DNA from: JAZDFP01 sp043801445
GTDB taxonomy: Bacteria; Planctomycetota; MHYJ01; JACQXL01
Length of the DNA: 56,939 nt
Reading direction: 5' to 3'
Assembly (NCBI GenBank): GCA_043801445.1
Contig: JAZDMB010000001.1
Coordinates: 1-56,939, forward strand
Positions 15,951 to 24,461 of this stretch are shown here, piece after piece (the stretch's first letter is position 1; every line of letters starts with the position of its first letter). Made by a program: the position numbers and the translations under genes. The notes under the pieces are model-generated. The model saw only the letters and a program-made list of their open reading frames with translations. It was not told the DNA's origin and did no database searches.

Positions 15951-16778
15951 TCATTTTGGAAGTTTCTTTAAATCCTTTGGTTGTTTTAGATAATTGTTTT
16001 TGGTAACGATAGACCTGCCCAGACGTTTTTCTAATTGTTTCCTGGCGTTACCGGCTATTGCCCCGCCAGATTTAGCATCGGATTTGAGTTTGGGCACGCC
16101 GTGTGAGTCATCAGTGCGGTGGATTTCAGTTGTGGAGCGTTCTCCCAACATTGTGAAAATGAGTTCGAAATCATCCATATGGTCACGCAGGTTTTCACGC
16201 TTTAACTTTTTTAGGAGTTTGTATTGACCGGGCGTAATCCCGAAGGTGGCTTTGGAGATTTCGGCGGTTAGGATTTCATAGTCTTTTTTCTCCTGGGCTC
16301 CGCGCTTTTGCCATTCGTCCGTGAGTTCTTCCCGGATGGCAATTCCCCGCATTCTTTTTTCAATCCAGTCATTCGGATACCCTTTTAATTTGTAGAGTAA
16401 TCGGGTGCGTTTGGTTGCCAGTTCCGGGTTTTCTATTTCCTGGACTCTTTCATAGCCGACTTTTGCCAGCCAACGTTTGAATGGTTCGGCTTTAGGTGAT
16501 GGGATGGATTGGATGATACGAAACATTCTTTCGGTATCAGCGCAGTCTGTTTCCCTCATTTTCCCATCTGGTGCAGGTAATTTCAACCCGTGACAAAATG
16601 TCACGACTTCACTTCCCTCTTCTTGGAGCCTTTGTTTTAGTTTTCTCCAATACGCTCCAGCATCAAGGCTATCTGTTAATACTTCACATACATCTACCAC
16701 CGAAAACCACCATTCATTTTTGTGAATAGTCTTGCGTATTTTCTTGCCTTTGAAAAGAGCGATTTTAGCTTCAGTCAT
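15951..16778 (-). CDS. Bro-N domain protein (prophage antirepressor-like)
   Basis: 275 residues. The N-terminal ~110 match the BRO/antirepressor domain: IALFKGKKIRKTIHKNEWWF, SVVDVCEVLTDS, YWRKLKQRLQEEG and the later SPKAEPFKRWLAKVGYERVQEI. The C-terminal part (RTRLLYKLKGYPNDWIEKRM, then GITPGQYKLLKKLKRENLRD) is the extension typical of the large chromosomal BRO-family proteins annotated as hypothetical or DNA damage-inducible D-like. The end is strongly basic. It probably binds DNA. No phage structural genes are nearby, so this is either a relic or a domesticated gene. Confidence 0.82.
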   Translation of the reverse strand: MTEAKIALFKGKKIRKTIHKNEWWFSVVDVCEVLTDSLDAGAYWRKLKQRLQEEGSEVVTFCHGLKLPAPDGKMRETDCADTERMFRIIQSIPSPKAEPFKRWLAKVGYERVQEIENPELATKRTRLLYKLKGYPNDWIEKRMRGIAIREELTDEWQKRGAQEKKDYEILTAEISKATFGITPGQYKLLKKLKRENLRDHMDDFELIFTMLGERSTTEIHRTDDSHGVPKLKSDAKSGGAIAGNARKQLEKRLGRSIVTKNNYLKQPKDLKKLPK

Positions 16779-16946
16779 AACTTACACCTCCAGTATCTTG
16801 TCTTTTTCTCTCGTGGGACATCCTCCAAAGGCGGACAGGCATATTTCCTATCACCTTGTTTCCCCATTGATGGCACTATACTATAATCCAGTCTTGATTG
16901 CAAGACAAATATGATGAGCTTACCGAACCATAGTTTAATTATTGTC

Positions 16947-17005
16947 TTAGACTTTGTAACCCCTGAGGAAGCGGCTTAAGCGTTTTGAGTCACGGGTTTT
17001 CTTTC
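16947..17005 (-). pseudogene. 3' remnant of a third HslV-like gene
   Basis: The last 19 codons read KTRDSKRLSRFLRGYKV and stop, matching the C-terminus KTRDPKRLSRFLRGYKV of the gene at 22897-23934. Identity at DNA level runs on past the stop to about 16913 (ACCGAACCATAGTTTAATT against ACCGAACTATAGTTTAATT). The rest of the gene is absent. Confidence 0.75.
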
Positions 17006-17055
17006 GGAAGCGAGCCCTTCGGGACGAGAAGAACAATAACTACTATAAACTTTCC

Positions 17056-19977
17056 TCATTTTGTCGTGACTGTAAAAGAGACATTCTTAGCGCAGTATAT
17101 ATTAAAAGCAGTATCGCCGGTAATCTGACCTTGCCATACAACGAATAGATTAGCGTTTCCGATAGCCAATACAGGTTGTTTATGCCCCTTTGCGGATTGA
17201 CCCGCAGTAGCACTGATTTTCATATTAGCGGAAAATACTAATTGGGTATTATTCGTTGAAACATATGCATAATATATCTCCGGTACACCGGCAGTATCTC
17301 TTTCATCCTGCCAGACCACATATACGGACCCTTTTGCATCGACTTTAACCTCGGCTGATGTTTGATTCCTGCCTGCCTTATCATCATCTACCTTAACACT
17401 CGGCGCAGGAAAATTTGCGCCATTGTCTGCAGACAGTCTGCATCGAATATCAGAATTGGCATTCCGTAAATCTTCCCAGGTTACATAAACATTATTACCG
17501 CTAACCGCAACCGAAGGATGTTTAACGCCGGCGCTGCCTGAATTATCATCTACTCTGACGCTTGGCAGAAAAGAAGCGCCTTGATTAGTAGATGTGGCAA
17601 GGTGTATTTGATTTACATTACCCGTATATGTGCCATACCAAGCGACATAAATAGTTCCGCCATTATCAACTGTTATTGAAGGTTCACAATGATTACCGCG
17701 GGCCGGAACATTTACCATAACGTCGCTTCCAAAGTTAACAGAATCAACAGGCGATTTATCCAAATAGATACGCCCCTTATCATCATTCCAGACGACATAA
17801 ACATTAGCGCCCGCGGCAGCGATTCTTGGTCTTCCAACTGAAATGTTTTTCACCTTATCATCGACTTTTTCGGGCGCGCTGAACGTCGCCCCGCCATCAG
17901 TTGATTTCGTATAATAAATATGATAATCAGTATTCCGTATATAAACCACATGAATCTTTCCCGTTGAATCTACTGCGATTGAAGGCTTATCGCCCGAATC
18001 GCCGCTATTACCCGGGCTGATATTTATTTTCGCATCAAAAGTTCGCCCTTTGTCAGCGGATTTCTTTAAAACAATTCCTGTCCATCCGCTTTTCTTCATC
18101 TCACCCTGGCAGACGATGTAGATTTTAGAACCATCCGGACTGACCGCAATATCAGGAGAACCGCCTGCCTCTATTTTATCAGCTTGTGATGTAACGGGCG
18201 GCAGAACAGGCGTATTAAATATCATATCTCTCCCATTCGCCGGTCCGTTGGTATTAGTTCCGGTAAGCCTGTAATAGTAAGTCGTAAACGGACTCAAAGA
18301 AGTTAAAGTAACCGGCGTAACATTTGTGATATTTGTTCCGCTTATAGATCCAACCGATTTTTCGCCTACCTGAGAATCTTTTGTGCCATATAGGAATTTG
18401 ACCGAGGTCTCTGCTCCATTTGCGTTAACAGAACCATTTAATACGGCTGAGTTAGAGGTGATATTAGCAGCCGCACCGGTATAAATGGCCGGCGGGAGCA
18501 TTCCCTCAATTTTACCGATCTTAACCGTTATTTGCTGTTCCTTGTCTTCCCTTAGGATGTAAAAAGTTACGATTTCGCCCGGGCTTCTTTTCCTGATGGC
18601 ATTTATGAAGTCAGCATAATCAGCGATTTTGTCCGAGCCTATTTTTAAAATTATATCTTTGGCTTTTAATCCGGCATCTTCACCGGGTGAACCGGGCGAC
18701 ACATTAGCAATAATTATCCCGGCAACCGATTCTTCAATCCCGACGCCGATGAAAATCCCATTCTTGTTTTCCGCTATCTTGTCTTCCGGCTGGGCTGTAA
18801 CAATCCATTGTTTCCACTCCTCTTCAACTTTTTCAATTCTTTTTCCGAATAATCCTTCCATGACCTTAATTCCCGAAACCTTGTCCTTGGAGAATTTTGT
18901 ATATAAATCATCCACATAGTTATCATAAAATGATTTGAATCTTCCGGTTTTAACAAGCCAGTAACAGATGGCTCTTGATTCGGCGTAGCACTCCCCTGCT
19001 CTTTGCATAAATTCTTTATGGTCTATTGTCATAAGGGTTTGCCAGGGAATATAGTTTTTGTTTTTGCCTGTAATCAAACTTTTCGTATAGTCAATCCGCT
19101 GGTTATATTTGATAGACAAAGTAGAATTAACAATCTCGGATTCTTCGAAACAGGTCGCGAGTCCTTCTGTTAACCAAATAGAATGTTCCTGTTTTCGGGC
19201 TGATATGTCGGCAAAATGAAGCGCGTGAGTAAACTCATGCCTGAGCGTGTAACCGGTATCCCGGACTATTAAGAATTTATCTGCGTGCCTATAAAAGCCT
19301 CCGATATTCGGGTTGGGAACCATCTTGATGAAATCAGCACGACTTGGCACTAATATTGTTATATAATAGCTTGGTTTATTTCTAAAGAGGAACGACCTCT
19401 CGCAATCAGCGAATTTATTAAGAAACTCTTGTATCTTGTCCAATAATTTTTCCGAGGTGTCACTCGCATAGATTAACTTTCTTTTCTCGTCAATTTCATA
19501 AGTATAACTTTCTCCATATTGTTTCCTTAGAAATTCTATTCTTTTCCCGGCGGCTTTTTTCTGGATTTGCTCTTTTGACTGAATTATTTTTCTATAACCG
19601 CTGTGATTTCTGATATTTCCCAAATCAGGGTCTGCCTCTATATTTTCGAAGTCACTAAACCCGGCTTCCACGGCTTTTTGCAAGTATTCGACAGCCTCCT
19701 CATATTTTTTGAATAACGAATAAGCGCAGGCAATATTGTAAAGGGCAAGCGCATCATCAGGTCTATTTTTCAGTATCTTCTGATAAGCCGTAATGGCTTC
19801 TTCATACTTCTTGGCTTGAAGCAACTCGATGGCTTCTTGATGAAGCCGAGTGAAGTCATCCTGGCCTAAAGAAGGTATCCCCCTTGTAAAAATAAGAATA
19901 GTCACACAAACTATCAGGACTATTCGTTTAATAGCCATATTACTCATCTTGCTGTACTTATCCTCCATAACTCCCAT
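17056..19977 (-). CDS. Exported TPR / gluzincin peptidase / PDZ / FN3-like / beta-propeller protein
   Basis: 973 residues. Order: signal anchor (about 17-32), TPRs (40-110), peptidase MA-like metalloprotease with HEFTH (247-251) and downstream zinc ligand Glu in WLTEG (268-272), PDZ domain (about 405-490, IANVSPGSPGEDAGLKAKDI), an FN3-like module (495-595, TSLSPFTTYYYRLTGTNTNG), and a sialidase/BNR-type propeller (600-965) with repeated SADKGRTF, STDGGATF, STNQGASF and SADNGANF Asp-box-like turns. It is probably a secreted or periplasmic zinc protease with C-terminal binding modules. Several ATGs (19977, 19968, 19947, 19938) could be the start; GGGAGT and GGAGGAT motifs nearby do not decide. 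The layout is unusual; each domain is seen separately in known families. Confidence 0.82.
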   Translation of the reverse strand: MGVMEDKYSKMSNMAIKRIVLIVCVTILIFTRGIPSLGQDDFTRLHQEAIELLQAKKYEEAITAYQKILKNRPDDALALYNIACAYSLFKKYEEAVEYLQKAVEAGFSDFENIEADPDLGNIRNHSGYRKIIQSKEQIQKKAAGKRIEFLRKQYGESYTYEIDEKRKLIYASDTSEKLLDKIQEFLNKFADCERSFLFRNKPSYYITILVPSRADFIKMVPNPNIGGFYRHADKFLIVRDTGYTLRHEFTHALHFADISARKQEHSIWLTEGLATCFEESEIVNSTLSIKYNQRIDYTKSLITGKNKNYIPWQTLMTIDHKEFMQRAGECYAESRAICYWLVKTGRFKSFYDNYVDDLYTKFSKDKVSGIKVMEGLFGKRIEKVEEEWKQWIVTAQPEDKIAENKNGIFIGVGIEESVAGIIIANVSPGSPGEDAGLKAKDIILKIGSDKIADYADFINAIRKRSPGEIVTFYILREDKEQQITVKIGKIEGMLPPAIYTGAAANITSNSAVLNGSVNANGAETSVKFLYGTKDSQVGEKSVGSISGTNITNVTPVTLTSLSPFTTYYYRLTGTNTNGPANGRDMIFNTPVLPPVTSQADKIEAGGSPDIAVSPDGSKIYIVCQGEMKKSGWTGIVLKKSADKGRTFDAKINISPGNSGDSGDKPSIAVDSTGKIHVVYIRNTDYHIYYTKSTDGGATFSAPEKVDDKVKNISVGRPRIAAAGANVYVVWNDDKGRIYLDKSPVDSVNFGSDVMVNVPARGNHCEPSITVDNGGTIYVAWYGTYTGNVNQIHLATSTNQGASFLPSVRVDDNSGSAGVKHPSVAVSGNNVYVTWEDLRNANSDIRCRLSADNGANFPAPSVKVDDDKAGRNQTSAEVKVDAKGSVYVVWQDERDTAGVPEIYYAYVSTNNTQLVFSANMKISATAGQSAKGHKQPVLAIGNANLFVVWQGQITGDTAFNIYCAKNVSFTVTTK

Positions 19978-20018
19978 TCATTAATTTTTCTCTCGTGCCC
20001 CCTGTAACCGGTACTCAT

Positions 20019-21326
20019 CTATTTTTTATTAATTCCAATCTCTTTTGAACAGCGCGGGCATTTGCCGGGCGGATTATTCGGGTCGCCCCTCTGAAATTCC
20101 TTGCAATTTCCGCACCAGTATATCCCGGTCCAGTTACCGCATCTCCGGCAGAAGAAGTCACCCGGCCCGGTCAGTGCCAGCCATTTGTCGCACCGGACAC
20201 AATGCGCCAGATATACTTTTTTTCCGGTGGCCAGGCATAATCCGACCGATACCGGTCCATCAGGCCAGGTCTGGATTTTCTGGCAATGCGGGCAGGCCAG
20301 TTCTTTCTCTTTTGAAGTATTAAATTTTATCCAGTTTCCGCATGTCCAACAAGTATAAGGTTTATGAATATCGAGCGCATGAGCCGCGGCGCAGTCCGGG
20401 CAGGCATGGATGATGATTGCTTTTTTACAGCTCGGGCAGGCATATTCTCCGTGCAATTCTTGGGGCCAGTCCATGCGTTTACGGCAATGGGGACATCTGA
20501 AATTGTCTTTGCCTGATTCCACGCCAAGCTCAGAAATAATCCCGCAGAACGAACATCTGAAAGGCCTGAATTCCTTCAGGATATGCTCCATGCCGCATTC
20601 CGAACAAGCGGAAAAACGGAATTCCTTGGCGCAATGCAAGCATTTATTTTTGCCTTGCCGGACCGGATTGGTTTCCTTATCACAGAAGGGACAGATTAGG
20701 GTACGGAACAAGTATTTTCCGCAGGCATCGCAGTGTTCGGGGTTACCGGGCTGATTATTGGTTTCACCGCAGACCGCGCATTTAACCGGCGCCGGTTCCT
20801 GCAATGATTTCCCGTTATAGGCTGACCCGTGGTATGGGCGGAGTATTTGAGATACGGAATATGTTTCAGGCGGCCGGGATTTTTCATCAGGACGGGTCAA
20901 TGGTCCGCGTAACGCCAGGAAATCCAGGCGCAGGCATTTGGCGTCAACCGTTTCCTCCCAAACCCAATAGTTCTCGTATTTACCGAGGCTATCTTCGCCC
21001 TTATTAATATAGCGTGATTTTTTTTCTTTGGCACGGCCCGTATAGTAATCGGCCTTGATTATCCGGATATAATCATATCCTTTTGCGGAGGCTAATTCAG
21101 CGGCATGCCTGAGGCAGTGGCTTTTGAGCATATCCTGAGTGATTTTCTGGTCGCCGGAAAATAGGGCATAGCCGGTATTCGAATTAGGCAAGCCATCTCC
21201 GATTTCACCGGCGTATCCATAACCTACATAGCCTGATTTTTGCTTGTAGGCATTAGGCGCGGAACAACCGGCCCATACAGAGGAAATAATAAGCATCAAA
21301 AAAAGTATTTTAATATGAAGACGCAT
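20019..21326 (-). CDS. Lipoprotein with 15 CxxC zinc knuckles
   Basis: 435 residues. A lipobox (VWAGC, Cys21) marks it for membrane anchoring outside the cytoplasm. Residues 33-145 resemble the small periplasmic lipoprotein domain of the CC0125 type (GYGYAGEIGDGLP, MLKSHCLRHAAELASAKGYD). From residue ~183 to the end there are 15 CxxC motifs (CAVC, CDAC, CPFC, CLHC, CSEC, CSFC, CPHC, CPSC, CPDC, CWTC, CPHC, CVRC, CRRC, CGNC, CPRC), enough for about seven tandem zinc ribbons. Zinc-ribbon arrays are normally cytoplasmic. GAAAGGA precedes the ATG. Confidence 0.8.
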   Translation of the reverse strand: MRLHIKILFLMLIISSVWAGCSAPNAYKQKSGYVGYGYAGEIGDGLPNSNTGYALFSGDQKITQDMLKSHCLRHAAELASAKGYDYIRIIKADYYTGRAKEKKSRYINKGEDSLGKYENYWVWEETVDAKCLRLDFLALRGPLTRPDEKSRPPETYSVSQILRPYHGSAYNGKSLQEPAPVKCAVCGETNNQPGNPEHCDACGKYLFRTLICPFCDKETNPVRQGKNKCLHCAKEFRFSACSECGMEHILKEFRPFRCSFCGIISELGVESGKDNFRCPHCRKRMDWPQELHGEYACPSCKKAIIIHACPDCAAAHALDIHKPYTCWTCGNWIKFNTSKEKELACPHCQKIQTWPDGPVSVGLCLATGKKVYLAHCVRCDKWLALTGPGDFFCRRCGNWTGIYWCGNCKEFQRGDPNNPPGKCPRCSKEIGINKK

Positions 21327-21459
21327 AATAAAATCCTTTCTGCCGGTCAGCCGGTTTCTTGAATTCCGAAGACATAATATTTATTCCCCCGGTAAATTCC
21401 GTACGCTATCCCCACGAATTTTCCATTAATATGTATTGTGTGTTCCCTTATTTAAGTTA

Positions 21460-22515
21460 TTAATCCCAAAACCAGATAACCTTTAGATAAGGATTATCAT
21501 CTTCACTTGGTTTTATAATCAGGTCATCCTTCATTTCTTCTGGGGATAAAATAGCATAAAACTTGGTCAAATAATTCCCTGTAAATCTACTGATATCTAA
21601 TTCCTCTTGGCTTTCTATCTTTAACTCCATTAAAGACAAATCGGTTTTATCTGCGAATGCTAATTCAAATCGTTCATCTGTTCTAACTTTATGATTAGCA
21701 AAAACATATATAACCATTTCGGTGAGACTCCCGGTAATAGCAGTTAATGGTAATGGATAAACTATTTCTTTGGAGGGAAAAATCAATACAAATGGATTGA
21801 CTGAATCTGCATGAAAACTAATTTTACTTTCTTCCTTTGTTTTTTGTGTATTAATTTGTGCAGCAACAAAGCACCAGCCTTTCTGGATATACGAATTAAA
21901 AACCCTTTCATCCTCTGCGGTAAACTTATAATGATTCTTGTTCAACCATTCAATCAGTTCATCTGAATTTGATGGTTTAATAATTTTGGTATCGCCAATT
22001 GTTACTTGGTCTCCGTATGTCATCATTATGTCTCTTGTTATATTCCTTTTTCTATCCGCGTGAGTAGGTATTAAGGTCAAAGATAAAGCAACGCATAAAC
22101 CAACTAAAATCCATATTAAGAATTTAGGAGGAGTTTTGTGCTTAATGGCATAAACACTTATTATAAATAAAACAATAACAATTCCTGAAAACATAAAGAG
22201 AAATAAGAAGACACTTATATATTTCACTTCATGCCTTGTTGAACGAAATAACTTGTGAAATAACCAATCGTCTGTTTCCTCCACTTTTATAGTCCCTAAT
22301 TGAGGAGGATTAGGCACAGGAATAACCCAACCAAAATTCTTGCCTTCTCCAGAAAAATTAGATTGAATAATAAGTATCTCTTGCCCATCCTGATATGAAA
22401 TAATGACTCTTTGTTCGCGGATTTCAGGTGTGTTACCGTCAGAGAAGAACTTACCGTCTGCATTAGCGTTTAATGGTATAAATAAGAGAATTCCTAACAA
22501 ATAATATAACCGCAT
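21460..22515 (-). CDS. DUF2330-like exported membrane protein
   Basis: 351 residues with a signal peptide (1-19, then ADGKFFSDG). The N-terminal region EQRVIISYQDGQEILIIQSN followed by NFGWVIPVPNPPQLG matches DUF2330 proteins. Two membrane segments at about 97-123 and 132-150 split the protein; the C-terminal half carries WCFVAAQINT and NPFVLIFPSKEIVYPLPLTA, also DUF2330-like. The function of the family is unknown. The insertion of membrane helices into the domain is not what I remember as typical. Confidence 0.68.
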   Translation of the reverse strand: MRLYYLLGILLFIPLNANADGKFFSDGNTPEIREQRVIISYQDGQEILIIQSNFSGEGKNFGWVIPVPNPPQLGTIKVEETDDWLFHKLFRSTRHEVKYISVFLFLFMFSGIVIVLFIISVYAIKHKTPPKFLIWILVGLCVALSLTLIPTHADRKRNITRDIMMTYGDQVTIGDTKIIKPSNSDELIEWLNKNHYKFTAEDERVFNSYIQKGWCFVAAQINTQKTKEESKISFHADSVNPFVLIFPSKEIVYPLPLTAITGSLTEMVIYVFANHKVRTDERFELAFADKTDLSLMELKIESQEELDISRFTGNYLTKFYAILSPEEMKDDLIIKPSEDDNPYLKVIWFWD

Positions 22516-22896
22516 AGTTTTCCTATTCTCGCGTTAATCCGGTGACACCCTTCGATAAACTCTCAGGGCAGGCAATACTTATTCAGTGGCATTTTACCTT
22601 CCAACTCAATCCGAGTCAAGGAGAATTTTAAACATTAGTAGGTAGAATGTAGTATATAGAAGGTATAGTAAGAGAATAGGGAACGTAGATTCACCGCAGA
22701 GACGCAGAGGAACACAGATGGACACGGATAATTTCTATAAGGAGTCCATGAAAACAGGAAATTCATTAATCGTCCGACGCCCCGTACAGGGACGACAACG
22801 TCTTGGATTCATGGTTTCCTTATAATTATTCCGGCTCCGTGTTCTCTGTGCCTCTGTGGCAAAATGAGTTTACCGAACTATAGTTTAATTAATGTC
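22516..22896. other. Gene-free spacer of 381 bp
   Basis: Apart from the MITE-like element 22692-22860 it holds a GGTGACACCCTTCG repeat motif (about 22542) close to the DUF2330 gene start. No ORF or RNA gene was recognised. Confidence 0.6.
22692..22860. repeat. Nested inverted-repeat (MITE-like) element, copy 3
   Basis: Outer arms CACCGCAGAGACGCAGAGG and CCTCTGTGGC, with GGACACGGATAA against CCGGCTCCGTG, then inner arms TATAAGGAGTCCATGAA and TTCATGGTTTCCTTATA. The centre has CGTCCGACGCC, shared with the 3' flank of copy 2. It ends 36 bp from the next gene. Confidence 0.8.
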
Positions 22897-23934
22897 TTAG
22901 ACCTTGTAACCCCTGAGGAAGCGGCTTAAGCGTTTGGGGTCACGGGTTTTCTTGAAGAGCTGCTCATTGACCTGTTCGTAGGATTTGCCCTGATAGATGA
23001 GTTCATTAATCAATTTGAATGCCGTATCCTGCGATATGAAATCCTCGTATAATGCGGAAACAATCTCGCTGGCTAATTTAGAACGGTGGTCGTTAATCTC
23101 GACCATCTTTTTCATATTATCCTTAGCGCGGCCGTTGAACCAGATGATATTGTAATAACCGCCCACCCCGATATTGTGATAGCAGGCAGTATTGACCGCA
23201 TCTATAATAGCGACCAGGCCTTCGACCGGGTCAATATTACCGCGCCGTTCGGGTATGGATTTACTTGCCGCAAATTCAGCCATCCGGAGATTGACCGTAT
23301 CGCAGCCTGAACCGTCTGCTACAAAGATGCCCTGGACCGGAGTCCAGTACATCTCAATCATCGAGAAATGGAATATCTTGAATCCTTCGCGGGGCTCGAA
23401 ACCGGCTATAATACCGGCATTAAGAAAAACAGCACGCGCCAATTCGCCGCGGGCCTTCCAGGTAAGCATCTCATCCGCCTGGCGGATAATGTCTTTGTCC
23501 GTGATTTCTATCTTCTTGCCATCCTTTAGATAAAAACCGCGGCAGAAATCGTTGGTGGTAAAACCGTATTTGCCCTTAAGTTCCTGATTGATATGGGTAT
23601 GTTTCATCTTGGTGATTACATCAAAGGTAAGTCCGGCAATCTCTTCTATGGTCTTGAATTGTTTGGGTTTTTTGCCCAGACGCTCGAATTCCTTTTCGTA
23701 TTCTTCCTTGATTCTCTGCTTGATGGTGAATTTTAGTTCATCGCCGATGGTAGAAGTGCCGGTATTGCCATAGGCAGCCACGATGCCATATTCCTTCTGA
23801 ATCTCGGGTGTAATGCAGGGTCTGATTTTATAGGCGCAGAATATCTTCATATCCTCCGGACCCCAGCCGCGCTGTTCGTCGCAGACCATTACACCGGAAT
23901 AATCATCAAACTTTATGGCATTGATTGTAGTCAT
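22897..23934 (-). CDS. HslV/proteasome-like Ntn hydrolase, apparently catalytic subunit
   Basis: 345 residues. The start MTTINAIKFDD mirrors HslV (MTTIVSVR): removal of Met would expose Thr as N-terminal nucleophile. Asp19 (GVMVCDEQ) and Lys36 (AYKIRPCI) stand where the catalytic Asp17 and Lys33 are expected. Later family marks are VADGSGCDTVN (GSG 208-210), DPVEGLVAIIDAVNTA and GGYYNIIWFNGR (258-269). A helical insertion of ~100 residues (65-170) and a C-terminal extension (~75) are extra to HslV. Fold assignment is by motif reading only. The gene at 24462-25511 is a paralogue lacking the catalytic residues; together they may form a mixed ring. No HslU-like ATPase is in the window. Confidence 0.65.
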   Translation of the reverse strand: MTTINAIKFDDYSGVMVCDEQRGWGPEDMKIFCAYKIRPCITPEIQKEYGIVAAYGNTGTSTIGDELKFTIKQRIKEEYEKEFERLGKKPKQFKTIEEIAGLTFDVITKMKHTHINQELKGKYGFTTNDFCRGFYLKDGKKIEITDKDIIRQADEMLTWKARGELARAVFLNAGIIAGFEPREGFKIFHFSMIEMYWTPVQGIFVADGSGCDTVNLRMAEFAASKSIPERRGNIDPVEGLVAIIDAVNTACYHNIGVGGYYNIIWFNGRAKDNMKKMVEINDHRSKLASEIVSALYEDFISQDTAFKLINELIYQGKSYEQVNEQLFKKTRDPKRLSRFLRGYKV

Positions 23935-23937
23935 ATG

Positions 23938-24002
23938 TATTCAATTAACAATTAGCAATGAGCATTTAACAAGTAAAAACTAACAATGAGCAATTAACAA
24001 TT
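23938..24002. repeat. Degenerate AACAATGAGCAATTAACAATTAG repeats, left flank of the four-helix ORF
   Basis: Irregular tandem copies of CAATTAACAATTAGCAATG. The complementary pattern (TTCACTGTTCATTG) occurs on the other side at 24375-24455. Confidence 0.75.
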
Positions 24003-24374
24003 AGGACGTTCTTTTGCGGTTTTTACGCTTTTACCTAAGATTTTCTTTATTTCTAATGACTCTTGAATAAGTTTACTTAATACATTAGAATTAGATAATT
24101 CCGAATCTCTTATTAAGCGCAACCACAAATTAGTTTCTTTTGCCTCCTTAAAAGATATACTCAGTTTATGAGTAAAATCAGGCTTTGTAAAAGCCACAGT
24201 TGCCTCTTCATAATTTGCCGCAATTGAAGTAGCCGAACGTAATAATTGGCGTCCAATTTCTTGAGCAGACATCTCCCGGTCTAATGACCTAACTAATTTT
24301 ATAACACTTAATACAAAATTATAAATTCTTTCTGCCAGATCTTGTTCTATATTTTTGATTTTCCCATTATCCAT
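23994..24374 (-). CDS. Four-helix-bundle protein (S23/IVP family)
   Basis: 126 residues of the family first seen in intervening sequences of 23S rRNA genes and now often found alone. Family marks: LAERIYNFVLSVIKLVRSL, IGRQLLRSATSIAANYEEA and FKEAKETNLWLRLIRDSE. It is thought to form homopentameric bundles that bind nucleic acid; the role of free-standing copies is unknown. It sits between two paralogous genes and is flanked on both sides by degenerate short repeats, so it looks like an insertion into the locus. Confidence 0.88.
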   Translation of the reverse strand: MDNGKIKNIEQDLAERIYNFVLSVIKLVRSLDREMSAQEIGRQLLRSATSIAANYEEATVAFTKPDFTHKLSISFKEAKETNLWLRLIRDSELSNSNVLSKLIQESLEIKKILGKSVKTAKERPNC

Positions 24375-24455
24375 TTTTCATTGTCCATTGTTCACTATCC
24401 ATTGCTCACTCTTAACTACTCACTGTTCATTGTTCACTGCTCATTATTCACTGCT
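24375..24455. repeat. Degenerate TTCACTGTTCATTG repeats, right flank of the four-helix ORF
   Basis: About eight irregular copies of a 10-11 bp motif (CATTGTTCACT and variants such as CACTGCTCATTATT), complementary in type to the left-flank repeats. Confidence 0.8.
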
Positions 24456-24461
24456 CCCTGT

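Noticed and set aside
15951..16778. Prophage
   Set aside because: The Bro-N gene stands alone; no integrase, capsid, terminase or lysis gene and no attachment-site repeats were found.
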